Shown piece by piece: positions 1 through 15,600 of a stretch of 64,000 bases of DNA. The position numbers and the translations under genes are program-made. The notes beneath the pieces were generated by a model. That model searched no databases and was not told the DNA's origin. It worked only from the letters and a program-made list of their open reading frames with translations. The DNA comes from Ptychodera flava (taxonomy: Eukaryota; Hemichordata; Enteropneusta; Ptychoderidae). The DNA is taken from assembly GCF_041260155.1 (NCBI RefSeq), contig NC_091931.1, positions 23,953,654-24,017,653 on the forward strand, in the 5' to 3' direction. Within the stretch, counting starts at the first letter, position 1; each line of letters begins with the position of its first letter.

Positions 1-330
1 CGATCAGTATCAATGTATTACGTTCTGTATAGAGAGACTCGGGTGTAACAAGGCATACCAGTTCATAAAGATCATGAGAATATTTTTTTCTGTTTTTCTT
101 TACTCAAGCTACAATTTCTTTGGATGTGTAAGCCGATTTCGAAAGTGATCGAAAGTGTTAAAATGTACATAAATTAGCATAAATTAAGCGTTTGTGACAC
201 ATAGCATGGGGTTTCTCGAGTTGAAGTCCCTAGTTTACTGCAATTTTGTGTTTCTGAACCGGGGCCCATACTCGGACGAGTACAGTATCCCTAAAATAAA
301 ATATTCATGGACTACCAGCCATTGTCACTG

Positions 331-361
331 GGCTACCAACTTCAGAAAATGGTAGCCCAAG
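331..361. repeat. Short inverted repeat (hairpin) in otherwise blank 1-1300 region
   Basis: GGGCTACCA and TGGTAGCCC face each other across an 11-12 base spacer, giving a perfect 9-bp stem. A related GACTACCA motif recurs on either side. I see nothing else assignable between 1 and 1300: no exon with family motifs and no transposon ends. Confidence 0.35.
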
Positions 362-1319
362 TGGACTACCAAGGTAAAAAGTTAATTTCGAGCCCTGGAT
401 GATAATCAACATGAGGTTACAACAATTCTAACATTATCCGGGAGCAGGATTATGGTGAAAGCGAAATTCGCTAATAACGTGAAAAAATGTCCGAACTCTG
501 GTCTGTGAAAGCCAATGTAGCACACCTGATATCCTAGTTAGTAATAAACCCAGCACTGCGTTCAGAGTTTTAATTGCTGTAGTCATCCATTCTTGTTTCC
601 ATGCAAATTCATGGAATTTCTTGTAGACATTTTCTGCATGTTGCACGATGATAAATAAGACTTACACTTTTGGCCGCCAATGAGTTGTTAACTTTGGAAA
701 AAATCAGAGGATCTTTGCCAATAATGACTATAGTTGTATCGAATATGACTATTTTTTCCTTGCTACGCTCACTGAAGTTGATCCCATGCGCCCTTTTGCG
801 ATATACTTAGAATAATCCTTCGTTCATGTTTTAACATTTGTTGTAGTAAGTCAAGCCTGTGGGCGTTTAAAGCTTCGGGAAGTATAAGACATTTCGACAA
901 TTGTCACGGGATAATGTACAGAAGTACATAGCTTAAAAATACGGTCTATTTTCTCGGTAAAAATAACTTATAAATACGATATGCATTTTTGATGAGAGAA
1001 GACAACTAAATCTGAGAAAATAAGAATAACGTGCAGTAAGTTCAAAAGTGAATTGAAAATGGAGATTACTTTAATTTTGGAACCTTTGTGAAAGGCAGGC
1101 GTATCAGACCAAAACGATAGTGACAGGAGGTGTATAAGATCAAAAGTCATTATTAAATCATGCAATCTACACTACATGCAATACAAACTCAGCTTAGGAT
1201 AAGTTTCATTATGTCACGTCCTTGAATCCTTTCACCATTATTGATACGAAACTAAATCATGTGGATGCATTCTTTGGTGGCTTAGCATGTAAGATTTAAA
1301 TATTACAGTTTATCGATTA

Positions 1320-1658
1320 AGGTAATATGTGCCTCGAAAATGAAAAAGTTACTGCCTCAACAAATCTTTCAACACTTTACTTGCAAAATCTAGGATAAAA
1401 ATAGGGGGTCAACGTGCAAAATTTGGCACTGGAGAACTAAATTACCCAAGATTTACTGATATCTGAAATTCAAAATGGCAGCCGTCATTGTATTAACTCA
1501 ATGGAGGAAAATAAAATTTCGATTTTCGAAAAAGTAAGACGGTAAAAGATTTAATAAAGTCAAGAGCTTTAAAAATGAGACCCTGAAAGTGGTAGATCAG
1601 AAAAGAATTTGAAAAGTTTGATGGTCCAAATATCTGTTCCCAGGTGCATTCTATGTTA
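1320..1658 (+). mobile_element. MITE copy 1 (AGGTAGTATGCGCCTCG family)
   Basis: A diverged copy of a roughly 350-bp element repeated at least six times in the window. The left end (AGGTAATATGTGCCTCG) and the right end (CAGGTGCATTCTATGTTA) are the family's imperfect terminal inverted repeats. The interior carries shared landmarks: a GGGGTCAACGTGCAAA block, a TTCAAAATGGC block and a GTGGTAGATCAGAAAAG block. No ORF belongs to it, so it is a non-autonomous DNA transposon. Confidence 0.7.
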
Positions 1659-1695
1659 AAGTGAAAAGAGGATATATTTTAATGGGAAACTACAA

Positions 1696-1697
<2 letters not shown>

Positions 1698-1766
<69 letters not shown>

Positions 1767-1795
1767 TATATAATATATATATTCATATATATGTG
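1698..1795. repeat. (AC)n/(AT)n compound microsatellite
   Basis: About 14 AC units run straight into about 30 AT-type units. The ORF reading through it (THTHTH, YIYIYI) is an artefact of the repeat. Confidence 0.95.
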
Positions 1796-2262
1796 TGCGG
1801 GTGTGTATGTATACACTATTCATTTGTACTTATTATTTTGTTTTTCTATGTTTATTTCAGTTCTGATATGACATAAAGAAATTTCTCTGTATTCCATTTA
1901 CCTATTCCTCTCGGCTGAGCTTGGATATAATTGCTACAGCACTCGGCCCCTCGCTGTTTATGAGCCGTGCACAAGGAAATGGATCCGTTTCATTTGAAGT
2001 TCTGTACCTAATTTGTTTGGACTGCATTTGGACTGCAATTTTACATGATGATGGCGTACAGACCGAAACAAGTGAAAACATTCGTACACAACCTGGTTGT
2101 TAGAAAAAGGGGATGTTATTGAAAACAACTATCAGAAACCCATATTGCCAAGGGACCCAACATGTACATCTTAATCGAAGTACTAATAACCCCTAAGCGC
2201 CATGAATTATGTTTGTGCAAAATATGCAAAACTCGAATTAATATGGTTCTTTGGAAACTTAC

Positions 2263-2470
2263 CCGTTGCCTTCCTTATCACACACGGACTTAATGAACTG
2301 ACTCCAGTCAACTGCGTCTGGGGTATTTTTGACCCATTTCTCAACGGCTTGTCTGCAGTTTTCAGAATAATCAGTGAAAATGATTTCAGGAAATCTTGTG
2401 CAGGCGTGTATTGCGTTGGCGATGTTGGGACCTCCACCGATTTCTAACAAACGAGGTCCTGTGAAGTCGC
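2263..2470 (-). CDS. Exon 2 of the NNMT-like methyltransferase (SAM motif I)
   Basis: 208 nt between TTTCACAG| and |GTAAGT. It encodes the glycine-rich SAM loop, the acidic ribose-binding position after strand 2, and the DW...CDKEGN block that identifies the NNMT/PNMT/INMT family. It ends in phase 2, so at least one more coding exon must follow at lower coordinates. Confidence 0.82.
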
Positions 2471-3391
2471 CTGTGAAACAAACAAACTAGTGAAATCAGG
2501 TAAACTGGAACAGAGTCAATAGCAGAGCATTTACACATACATTTCATATAGGAAAAAAAATCAAACGCTATAGCAAAATGCCCTCGAACTTCGATAACTA
2601 AAATAGGAATTAAGAGGCATACACTTGCAAAGACAGAAGGACAGCTAGGTGGGCAGAAAGATAGGCGGATAGATATAGACAGACAGACAGACATAGAACG
2701 GTGACAGCTTGACAAACGGATAGGTAGAGATAGGTATAGACGGGCAGATAGGCATGTATCTGCCTTCTTACCTGCATAGTAGTTGCTTACATTTCACCCC
2801 ATCCACCCACCTACCCACCCACCCTACCTGCATACATTCTCCTCAAAAAACATTTGGTCAACATTCATTTAAATGCTACATTTACTTTAAAAAATTCTTA
2901 GAAACACTAGCAATTAAAATTTCTGGAAATAGATCGCTTGGCAAGCCGTGAAGGTTGTCCACAGTTCTTCCAGTCTGAAACGATCATCGCCAGTCCCTGA
3001 CATGCCATTGTAACGGTCTCTGTTACGTATGTTTTTCATGTCTGGTCAAGGCGGTGCCATATTTTCATTTTAAGCCGTTGAAGTCAAATAACCATAAAAT
3101 TGACGAGAACATATCACAAAGACTAGCAGAGATCAAAATCGCTGATAGCCAGGAAACTACATGCAAATTGCAAAGAATTCAAGTATGTGCATCCATAACA
3201 TAGACCGGACAATAATTAGGTCATATACGTGAATACTTTTACTTACTTTTGCTGAACGTCTGTTGAAACATGTCGAAACGAAATGAGTTGAATATTTGTA
3301 TGGCTTCGAGATCGGAGAATACAGAAGTTTCGACGTAGGTCTTGGTTTCAAAGTCTGTGTTATAAGCATCTCCTCTGTATACTGTCGCCAT
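2263..3391 (-). CDS. NNMT/PNMT/INMT-family methyltransferase, 5' part (exons 1-2)
   Basis: Two exons of a small-molecule N-methyltransferase that moves a methyl group from S-adenosylmethionine. Exon 1 (3391-3247) starts at an ATG and gives 48 residues with the family's N-terminal Y..DF....Y pattern. Exon 2 (2470-2263) holds SAM motif I (LLEIGGGPNI), the acidic end of strand 2 (EIIFTDYSE) and the family signature VDWSQFIKSVCDKEGN. Splice sites are good: GTAAGT after 3247, TTTCACAG before 2470, GTAAGT after 2263. The phases fit, with a split Ser codon (A|GC) at the junction. The remaining roughly 150 C-terminal residues (second half of the Rossmann fold) were not found in bases 1-2256, so the gene probably runs off the left edge. 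The exact substrate (nicotinamide, indolethylamine, phenylethanolamine or other) cannot be told from this part. Family assignment is confident; activity is inferred. Confidence 0.82.
3247..3391 (-). CDS. Exon 1 of the NNMT-like methyltransferase
   Basis: 145 nt: 48 codons plus one base. The start is the ATG at 3391-3389. It leaves a protein N-terminus of normal length for the family. An alternative ATG further upstream reads in another frame with no family similarity. Donor AAAA|GTAAGT. Confidence 0.75.
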
Positions 3392-3451
3392 ACCTTTGGG
3401 TCACTTTTGTACGTACCGTCGCGCAGGGTATCGTCTGTCTGGTGATGTGTT

Positions 3452-3464
3452 AGGTCATGGGTCA
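3452..3464. promoter_or_regulatory. DR1 nuclear-receptor-type site upstream of the methyltransferase
   Basis: AGGTCA-T-GGGTCA, two half-sites in direct repeat with a 1-base spacer (the HNF4/RXR/COUP-TF type), about 61 bases upstream of the predicted ATG at 3391. Further half-sites (AGGTGA, AGGTCA) lie at 3470-3489. Seen directly; that it works as a site is inference. Confidence 0.3.
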
Positions 3465-3489
3465 TACAAAGGTGACCGTGTCAGGTCAG

Positions 3490-4722
3490 CTGGTGCCTGT
3501 GGCCTCTTGGTGGCGCCATTTTAGGAATCTGTGTAAAATCACCGGGAACAGCCCGTACATGATTTAAACATCAGCATTGACGGGAACGTACTATCAATAG
3601 TCGAAAGTTCATTGTCGTTTTCATTATAATTTGATATGTATATCAGAATGTTGTTATACACACCTAAAATACGGAGTGTTCGCTCACGAATGTCGCATCA
3701 AAGCACTACTAGCTGCACGTCCGTCAAGGTGAATGACCAGGAGCAGGGAAAACATCTCCAAAAATATATTAATCGTTTTCTTACCCTTCAAGCTATAACA
3801 AAAATCAAAATTCTTTGAACCGAAAGTATATGTAAGTTTAGAGGTGCAAAATATTTGAAAGATTTTAAGTATTTTAATCACCCCTCTGCCAAGATTTGTT
3901 ATGATTGTGATTCTCTTGTTTAGCATATAGCATTAAGTTGTTACGGCGAAGGCCGACATCTGAAATCGGGAAAATTACATCTTGCTTTTTGAATATATTT
4001 TTCAAAATGGATAATGATGAAGAGTTTTCGCGCAGGTTTCAAGGAGATGGCGATATTGCAATAGCGTTTTCTACCCTTTCACGTCAATGGAATTAGCTGC
4101 CGCTGCATTGCAAATGGATTCCCCTCCAATACATGGATATCTTGTGGAACATAATCCAGCCACCGCCGCGGTGCAGTACACAAGTACCCCCATCACTACA
4201 AGGGAGCTAGAAATTTTGTACATGGATACTATAATGCACGGATACTATACTGTTCCCTTTTGCATTACCAAGGAGCAGCAGATGTGTTATTTGTCATTTT
4301 CATTATGACCCATACAGGGTTCTATATGTACACACCGCCTTTTTGTGTCAAGGCAGCATAATGCAGTTTTCCCATGATTAAAATGTATGCATATGAAAAG
4401 GCGGTGTTGTCTATGAAAGGAAGTACTAGTTGTCAATTAAGGACAGAATTATAGTGAAAATGTTTGGAATCAGCCGCGGCCAACGGAACAGCGACAAAAA
4501 CGAACAAGAACAAGAACAGGGGAGAAATAGGTAAGTTTCATGTGATGTATCTTATAGAGAACAGAAAAGAAGGGAAAGGAAGCGATATTATTCTAAAATC
4601 ACTTAAAGATAGACAAAACAACGACAGCGACACATCAAAATCAGAGATACACATTGATTATGATGGTGGTGGTGGTGGTGAGGAGGTGGTGCCATAATCA
4701 ATCGACACATTCGGTAATAATG
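3490..4722. other. No assignable feature
   Basis: I found no exon with recognisable motifs, no TIR pairs and no tandem array. A short ORF at 4464-4697 ends in a GGT trinucleotide run (4662-4680) and looks like chance. It may contain upstream regulatory DNA of the methyltransferase. Confidence 0.5.
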
Positions 4723-5082
4723 TAAGGTAGTACAGTATACTCCTCGTTGAATGAATGAAAGACTTGGACTTTTGTTCAAACTTTAAATTTCCTCAAGAAA
4801 TATTTCAACCATTCTGTTTTAACATCAAGAATAAAAGTAGGGGTCAACATTCAATTTTTGGCACTAGAGAAAAATTGCTTAAGATTACAGATATTTGAAA
4901 TTCAGAATGACCGCCAACCCTGTGTTAACTCTAGAATTTTCGATTTTGGAAAAACTAAGATGGTGAAAGATTGAATTCTTACACTAAGAGATTTAAAATA
5001 AAGCCCCACAAGTGGTAGATCTGAAAAGAATTGTAAATGTTCGGAAATCTGAATATCTGTCCTCGAGGTGCGCTCTACTTAA
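4723..5082 (+). mobile_element. MITE copy 2 (AGGTAGTATGCGCCTCG family)
   Basis: Begins TAAGGTAGTACAGTATAC and ends CCTCGAGGTGCGCTCTACTTAA. It carries the same interior blocks as copy 1 in the same order (GGGGTCAACATTCAA, GTGTTAACTCT, GTGGTAGATCTGAAAAG). The short ORFs across it are shadows of the repeat. Confidence 0.75.
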
Positions 5083-5089
5083 AGGAACA

Positions 5090-5879
5090 AACTTTTGAAC
5101 CCTCATATATACAGTGCACCCGTGTACGAAATCTGCAAATAAGAATGTTGGCAAGTCGGTCTGTTCTAGTAAATATAATTGTTGACACACAGTGTTATAC
5201 ATGTGTTGAGGTAGTGACCATTTCCATCATTAAAATGTAATTTCAGGCTTAATTTGGTTTAAATGTGGTACGTAATAAGACTGTAGTGCATAAGCCAGCA
5301 TTATGCATCATCACAACGCTGAGAAACGTTCAGAATCAACAAAAATTGTTCCTTGATTTTACCTATGAACGAGGATTTTAAAGGGGGATGTATCGTCAAG
5401 CTGATCTAGGTGAGGTTTACTGGATTCCCCGTACAGTGTACTCTCCAGACAGGCGTTTATCAAGGATACATCTACACATTTCCTCATCCATGGCCGTTGG
5501 CTGCATATCTAAATAGAAGATTCTTTAGGGTGGACCCTGAGATCCCTCAAGGGTATCACTATGAGGCTCTCGTTTCGGCATTGATCAAGACCACAAACAT
5601 AGTTCTTAACATTTTATCTCCCAGCGTCATTTTTTTATTTTTCATCACCTTTCCGAAAAGGAAACGCTCGATCCCTTACACCGAAGTTACAGACAACATC
5701 TGTAATGTTGATTTTTATACAAAAACTGTTACATCTAATATTTGGTTTCTTTCGCTTACATTTTGCAAGCAAAGTCTTTAGTATTATATCGTACGATTTA
5801 CATAGGAAACTAGACACGTCAGATGTAGTGAATATGTTTATTTTGTACAAACGAACGCTTCAAGGTCGAGAGTGATGAT
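5090..5879. other. No assignable feature
   Basis: AT-rich sequence between a MITE and the start of duplicated unit A. The 123-codon ORF at 5410-5781 shows no family motif I recognise and is not kept as a gene. Confidence 0.5.
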
Positions 5880-6559
5880 GATGCCACATTAAAATTTGCA
5901 CACATGAGAACTTTTCATGGAATTTACTAAGACGAGATGAGTTTCAAATAAAAATAGTTTAAAACAGAGACAATTCAGCAATGACATCTTCGAACGGCGT
6001 AACTATAGCAACAATTCATGGTACTTAAAAGACATGAACAGCCATAAAATACCCTGTACAGTGGTTAAAAATTGGTGTCAACGTTGCGTTTCATTATTTA
6101 CAGCCGGTGTCAAGTTTATGGGTGACTAAAGACACCAAAAAAATGACAGGAGACTACGTGTGCTCTCTATTACGCCAGGCATATTTATTGTGATCAAAGA
6201 AAAAGAACGAGCCTGTGTCGCACATTGTATCAAGTGAATTGCATAGAATTACATCCCCGAGTTGTAGATACACGTTACGTATTCAACATTCCCCTCACCT
6301 CTCAAGCAGAAGAAAGGAAATCACTGAAAAAATATTTGGTGGTGAACTTTCGTATTGGCTTTTGCATATGTTACAATCGGTTATATTTATTTAATGCTAT
6401 ATTATAGTAGACTTAGTTGGTTTATAATCTAACGTCCTGCAATTGACGAAGGCAAATATTAAATTCTAAAAGGTGATGAACCTGTAAAAACCGCATGCGC
6501 ACATCACATCAGTGAGCAAAGAAAGCATTCCTTTATTGACACTATACGTATTATCAATG

Positions 6560-6770
6560 AAGAGTGAATGAGAGAGAAAGAGACAGAGACAGAGACAGAT
6601 AGAGACAGATAGAGGCAAACAGAGAGACAGGGGAGACAGACAGAGACAGGTAGATTTGGGCAGACAGAGAAAGACAGACAGTGAAACAGACCGAGAGACA
6701 GACAGACATGCAAAGACATATAGAGTCAGACTGAGAAAGGCAGAGAGAGACATACGGACGCACAAATATG
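6560..6770. repeat. GAGACA-type purine-rich simple repeat
   Basis: Irregular GAGA/GACA runs. The SLSLCLPLS-type ORFs on the minus strand come only from this composition. The homologous place in unit B (19,595-19,694) is a pure (GA)n array. Confidence 0.85.
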
Positions 6771-7169
6771 GAAAGATTCACAACCTGTTGTCTTTGATAA
6801 TGCAAGATCGAGTGGTCGTTTAAGGAGTTTACGTCCAGGGTTCACTAGGAAGAGAACGTTGGGGATTGGTTTAAGTACATGTATGATTAGGCTTCTTTAG
6901 TTGCTAAGGTTTATTAATGCGATGATGGTGTGGCTTCGATTTTTGTGGTCATGATGTGATGGCGTGGTCACTTCTTACACATCTCACAAACAAAAAGCCA
7001 TCTGCGTCACTTTACATCCGACCCATTGTTCTGCTTTTTAGCACAATTCTCACTGTATTTGTTGTTGGACACTGAACAGCGACCTCACCTACTGTTATCG
7101 ACATGTCGAATGCACAAATATGAATAGGGTAGAGAAGTGAGTAGAGTTACATTCGAAAGGGAATATTGA

Positions 7170-7249
7170 TAAAGAGAGAGAGACAGACAGAGACAGAGAC
7201 AGAGAGACAGAGACAGACAGACAAAGACAGTAACAGAGACAGAGACAGC

Positions 7250-7281
<32 letters not shown>

Positions 7282-7345
7282 GACAGACAGACATACAGAC
7301 AGGCAGGCAGGCAGATAGAGACACGGAGCGAGACAGATAGAGAGA
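7170..7345. repeat. GAGA/GACA simple repeat
   Basis: Purine-rich array homologous in position to 20,151-20,330 in unit B. The Cys/Leu/Ser-rich ORFs here are artefacts of the repeat. Confidence 0.85.
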
Positions 7346-7349
7346 TAGG

Positions 7350-8780
7350 AGCGCGATGACATATACTCAGAAGTGTTCGATCAATCAGTAGAATTCCTTA
7401 TGTTGAAAAAAAATGTGTAAGTTTGTAATCGCTTCATCTACGTTGCCCTACGTAAAATTCATTTCATGACATTGTCTCTTGCACGAAAATCATATTCGAC
7501 AAAATTTCGTCACTGTCAACGATACATCATTTACGCTGATCTTGGCCTTCATTTCTTTTGTAGAGATGTTGACGGTGACGTGATACAGTTTAGCGCCTTA
7601 CAAAATATTAGCTTGGACTTGCATTAACAACAACCAGAATTTTATGGTTGATCTGACGGGTAAAGAGCAAGCAGACGTTTTTTCACTGATACGCACACTT
7701 TGCAGGACGCACGAGTGAATCCCCCCGATACCTCTTAATGGAACTACATCCTCGCTGTCTTGATCACAGTCTTTATTGGGGGACTATTTCACCCACCAAA
7801 GGGGCGAAGAGAGGACGGTTGGAGAGACAACAGGCAACTTCCGGAACGACAAGAAAACATGTCGTGACAATACAGTATTGTTTTAACGGTGATATTTATT
7901 GCATGCGAAGATACATAAAGAAACAGGACTGTTATCATTTGTAACGATACATATTTAACTTGTGTTGCCGTTCATATTTTGATTGCTGTAAATTCTCTTT
8001 TTTAAATGGTGTTTCTCAGAAGAGAATTACAGAAAGAATTCATAAAAAATATCTCCACTGACACCGAAATAATCTATGTGTGAGGCATTTAAATTTTCAT
8101 CTCGTTTCCATAGGTACGATCATGGGGGAAATGACGAAAGACACCCATCAGCCACGTGTCGAAGAAGCAAAATATATGAGCTTTGTAGCGAAAAAAGCAG
8201 TTTCGTTGTCCTGTTCAGTTTCCTATTAGTTCGTCTTCAAGCTGGTTATATGGCAGGCTTGGTTCTGATCATAATCCAGCAGTTCCTTTCAGCTGCAAAT
8301 TATATAAAACAAACTTCAGATAAGTTTATTCCAAGTGGTAGGTGGACAGATTAAATTTAAGTGCAGATGCAACAAAGATGACAAGACGCTTTGAAATATG
8401 TTGTTTTGAAAAGTAGGTGCTGTCTCAGTAGCGTTACGAACATCCCTTCGTTACTCTAATCGTCCGCTGGGAGAAGTTTATCAGATTGCAGAGTGAAACG
8501 TCACATTTTAATGAATTAGAAAAGAAAATGCTTGAGCGTGTGACGTAATTGTTTGCGAACGTTCAAGTATATAAAGCTGTATGTCAACAATTGTCACATA
8601 GAATTCGCGTAATTTGAAACATATATATCAGAGATTAGAGTTTTCAAAAACAATTGTGTATCACTGTGTCGCCGGTACCCGTCAAAAGTGATAAAAATTA
8701 TGAATTTCAGGAAATTTTTGCCGAGACAGAGACAAACTATCATATTGTCATAATTAATAACAAGTTCCGAACAATTACCG
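7350..8780. other. Unit A DNA downstream of the lectin gene; no gene seen
   Basis: Aligns in blocks with unit B 20,340-22,270 (for example the AATTTCGTCA and AAGCTGGTT blocks). It includes the 3' flank of the lectin gene, where TCTGTCTCGGCA (minus strand, near 8720) is conserved in both copies. No exon recognised. Confidence 0.5.
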
Positions 8781-8790
8781 TCTGTGCGAC

Positions 8791-12496
<3,706 letters not shown>

Positions 12497-12498
<2 letters not shown>

Positions 12499-12574
12499 TT
12501 TTCCGGATATGCTGCCAAATTGTCTGGAATATTCTGCTTTTGTAGTTCAAAAGAGCGTCGGACGAGTTAAGTGT
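12497..12574 (-). other. Exon 1 of gene A (5' UTR plus first two bases of ATG)
   Basis: Predicted from the TATA box at 12599-12605 (start near 12574) to the donor AAAAAT|GTGAGT. It contains no complete ATG. Its last two bases, AT, join the G that opens exon 2 to make the start codon. The exon, donor and promoter are conserved in gene B. Confidence 0.65.
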
Positions 12575-12598
12575 CTGTACAGGGCGAACATCCCAAAC

Positions 12599-12605
12599 TT
12601 TTATA
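12599..12605 (-). promoter_or_regulatory. TATA box of gene A
   Basis: TATAAAA within CCTATAAAAGTTTGGGAT on the minus strand, conserved in gene B at 25,677-25,683. It predicts a transcription start about 30 bases downstream, near 12574. Confidence 0.7.
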
Positions 12606-12630
12606 GGACATCGGTGTTGCTATTCAAATG

Positions 12631-12666
12631 ATATGCAAAGATTGATCGGGTCCCTGTAGTTATTGG
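12631..12666 (-). promoter_or_regulatory. Octamer-like and CCAAT elements of gene A
   Basis: Minus strand CCAAT (12666-12662) followed by TTTGCATAT (12639-12631). The CCAAT-to-TATA distance is 57 bases in both genes and the octamer-to-TATA distance is 26 and 25. The whole block GGGGGTGCAGCCAATAACT is shared by the two promoters. Confidence 0.55.
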
Positions 12667-12699
12667 CTGCACCCCCTCAAGATGACAACCAGATTTTTT

Positions 12700-15600
12700 C
12701 TCCTTGCAAGCCCTGCTTTAGACTAAGAGTTAGTTACAGATGTCGGTATATGATCATTTACCATTTCTGAAATCCCATCGTGAAATTGAAGATTAGCTGG
12801 ACAGTCACTTTTCGCAATGCAGGAATATCTAAGATCACTGAGAGCAACTGGAAAGACTAAGTATAGTTAAGGGATGAAAACTGATTAAAGTATTTGCATA
12901 ATTTTATATATTTGACTTGTCGAATACGTTGCAAGTGCTAAAACAAGAAGCACAGAAATGCTGGCTGATGAACTGAATAAATACAACTCCTGGACAACAC
13001 AAACGCGAATTGACAATACCAGGCGAAGTTATTTACTTGTAGCCAATTTTTAAATTTTTGTAAACCAAATTTTATTTACTCGCCCTTTTTTAACAAAATA
13101 GCTCAATAAAGATCTAAACGGGCTGAAACGCACATTTTGGAATGCTTCCACCCACGGCAGTGCCATTGTGATATATCTAAGTTACAAGAACAGTTACATT
13201 AATCATTACATACTTTGGTTACACCGGGTTGTACATTGATTGAGAGTAATGTAATTGTGACTTTCGACACGCAATGCGTGCTAAAATTAATGTCAAGTCA
13301 ACCTCAATATAGTCGATCGAATTTGCTGCGGTTCGACTTTGGGCTGTTCATACAGTGAAATCGTATCTCAGTTAAGGACATTGGCATTAATTTGTTTTCA
13401 TATTGCTTAATTTGATTTCCCCTTTCTTGTTTCCAATCATTCTCAAAGTTTTCATTCGCACTAATTGATATACAGGTGTGAATTTCACGCAAAAATATGT
13501 CGTTACATGGACGCAGAGGACCTTCCTGTTTCCCATTATCGAGTTTAGATAAAAGGTTTTAGACTTCAATTTGGACTCCAGGATTCAGATTTCTCACTTC
13601 AAAGTTGAATGACCCTCCGTGACTTTCACGAAAAAAATGCCACGGATGCTTCGAGTATTGCAGCCACAGAAAACCCACTGAATCCCAATTGTCACGTAGT
13701 CCCAGCTATAGCGTGACAGAGTAAGGAAGAACTGGTACCTTTAAAAGCGTATACAAGCTAAGAAGGGACGCTTACTCACAGTCATGCATTTTTACGGGCA
13801 GCAAAGGCTGTCACGAAGATGCGTAGAACAAATAGGTGTATTCGTGCCGTGTAGCATTGACATTTTTAGTGGTTACGAGTTTGTGTTGCCTTTCCTTGTA
13901 TTTCCACCGTTATTATTTCTCCAATCTTCTATGACAGCAGATGTGTGCACATACGAGCGTCAGATTAATAAAGTATAAGTCATGGCCTATTTTTATTATA
14001 ATGTAAAATTCATACGAATGATGTTTTCGATTTGATTTTGCTCATTTTTCATTCTCATTCAACATGCTTGGTTATTCGTCACGTGACTTGACTCGTTTTT
14101 GACAAATCGGAACTATCCCTACGAATTATGGTGTTTCTGTCGACAGTCCTATAGCAGCGTGTCAGCATCATTTCGACGACTGGTTACAAGTCGGAACACA
14201 CAACTCCGTCAGACGGCTCTCTTACGGAAGAATATTCTTCATAATTTGTTTACTATAAGTGAGTTTAAATTTCAGTTTTTCTGTTGAATTCTAAATCAAT
14301 TTTAGCATTACATGTTTTACCTTTATTAAGATCAAGTTCACAATAACCAACTTTCACCAACCCTCTTCCTATAGGGCAACCTGGCTCTTTTACCCTCAGG
14401 CCCATCCATTCATCTGTTTCAACCGATAAGGACACCCTTCAGTAATATCACTTTTTGTTTTTCTTAGTGATTAGAAATAAGTTAAACTTCATCATGGAGA
14501 TCCGCACTAATTTTATGTAACATAGTTATGGGTTTATTTGTTCACAGTAAACTTTCGACAAGAGCATGCGGAATTTCAAGATATTATTCGTTTTTCAAAT
14601 ACAGCGTCTTCTATACACAGGCTGATATACCCTAAATGCCATTGATTACAAATAATTACGATTTGTTAGGGGATTCAACCTGTGCAAAATATTGAAAGAT
14701 TGACGAAATTGACTTCAGCTCAAGAGAACTCGGGCAGAAACCACTTGACCACTGGAACACCATCTTCGCTCGCAAAGGTCTCTTGTCCGGGCAGCTGGAT
14801 GCTCCCCGAGTGGGGAGTATTGGACCCGTGCGAGCGGACGATGCTGGGACACGAGATGCCGGCACAATGAACATCAACCGCGAGTCGAGTGATTATGATC
14901 ACCAGGTAAAGACAATGATTCCCAAACGTTTGGTCTGTCTGTATGGTCGAACGTTGTATACTTTTTCCCTACTTTTTCTGAAATTATTTTCGGAAAAGAA
15001 GGGGTTCTATATTGAAATAAACTTATATACTGTTTATTGTAATGGCAACAATAATAGGAAATATATGTATGTGTGTTGTATGCCGTTGAAGGCTTCAAAA
15101 AAATTGGTTAAAATCTGAATTAACCTATACCATATCTGTAAAACTGTTCCACTCCGTTCTGTATGAGTAACCAATTGTGGGAAATAACAGTTTTCAATGA
15201 CGTATTAATGTTATATTTGCTTTCAAAAAACGTCGACACGAATTAGATTCCGATAAAAAAGAACACACCCTACAGTCTGTTGAGTAACGGTGAAGAGATA
15301 CTTCTTGACACTTGACCCATGTTCGGTTTTTGGTCGTTGTACTAATGTTGGTAAGATTAGCTGGAGTCAAGGCGAAAGGAGCCCTATAAAGACTATATCA
15401 TTGTATTCCTCGATGGAGTCAAAGTCTGCTTCCACTCAACGAAACTCTATTTATTGTACATCGTAATAATTAGAATAACTAATAAGAATGACGTTCAACT
15501 GATGATATACCCTAACGTCATATATATAATTGGTGGGCTGAGTTAATTAAGTACACGTGGCTCTCAACAGAAATCTCGAACTCGAACTCCCGAACAGAAT

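Noticed and set aside
1..2256. Search for the C-terminal exon of the NNMT-like gene
   Set aside because: No minus-strand stretch with the expected second-half motifs was found; the exon is probably left of the window.
5410..5781. 123-codon plus ORF
   Set aside because: No recognisable domain; the opposite strand is partly open too.
6466..7362. Cys/Ser/Val/Leu-rich minus-strand ORFs resembling membrane proteins
   Set aside because: Produced by GAGA/GACA simple repeats; three overlapping frames are equally open.
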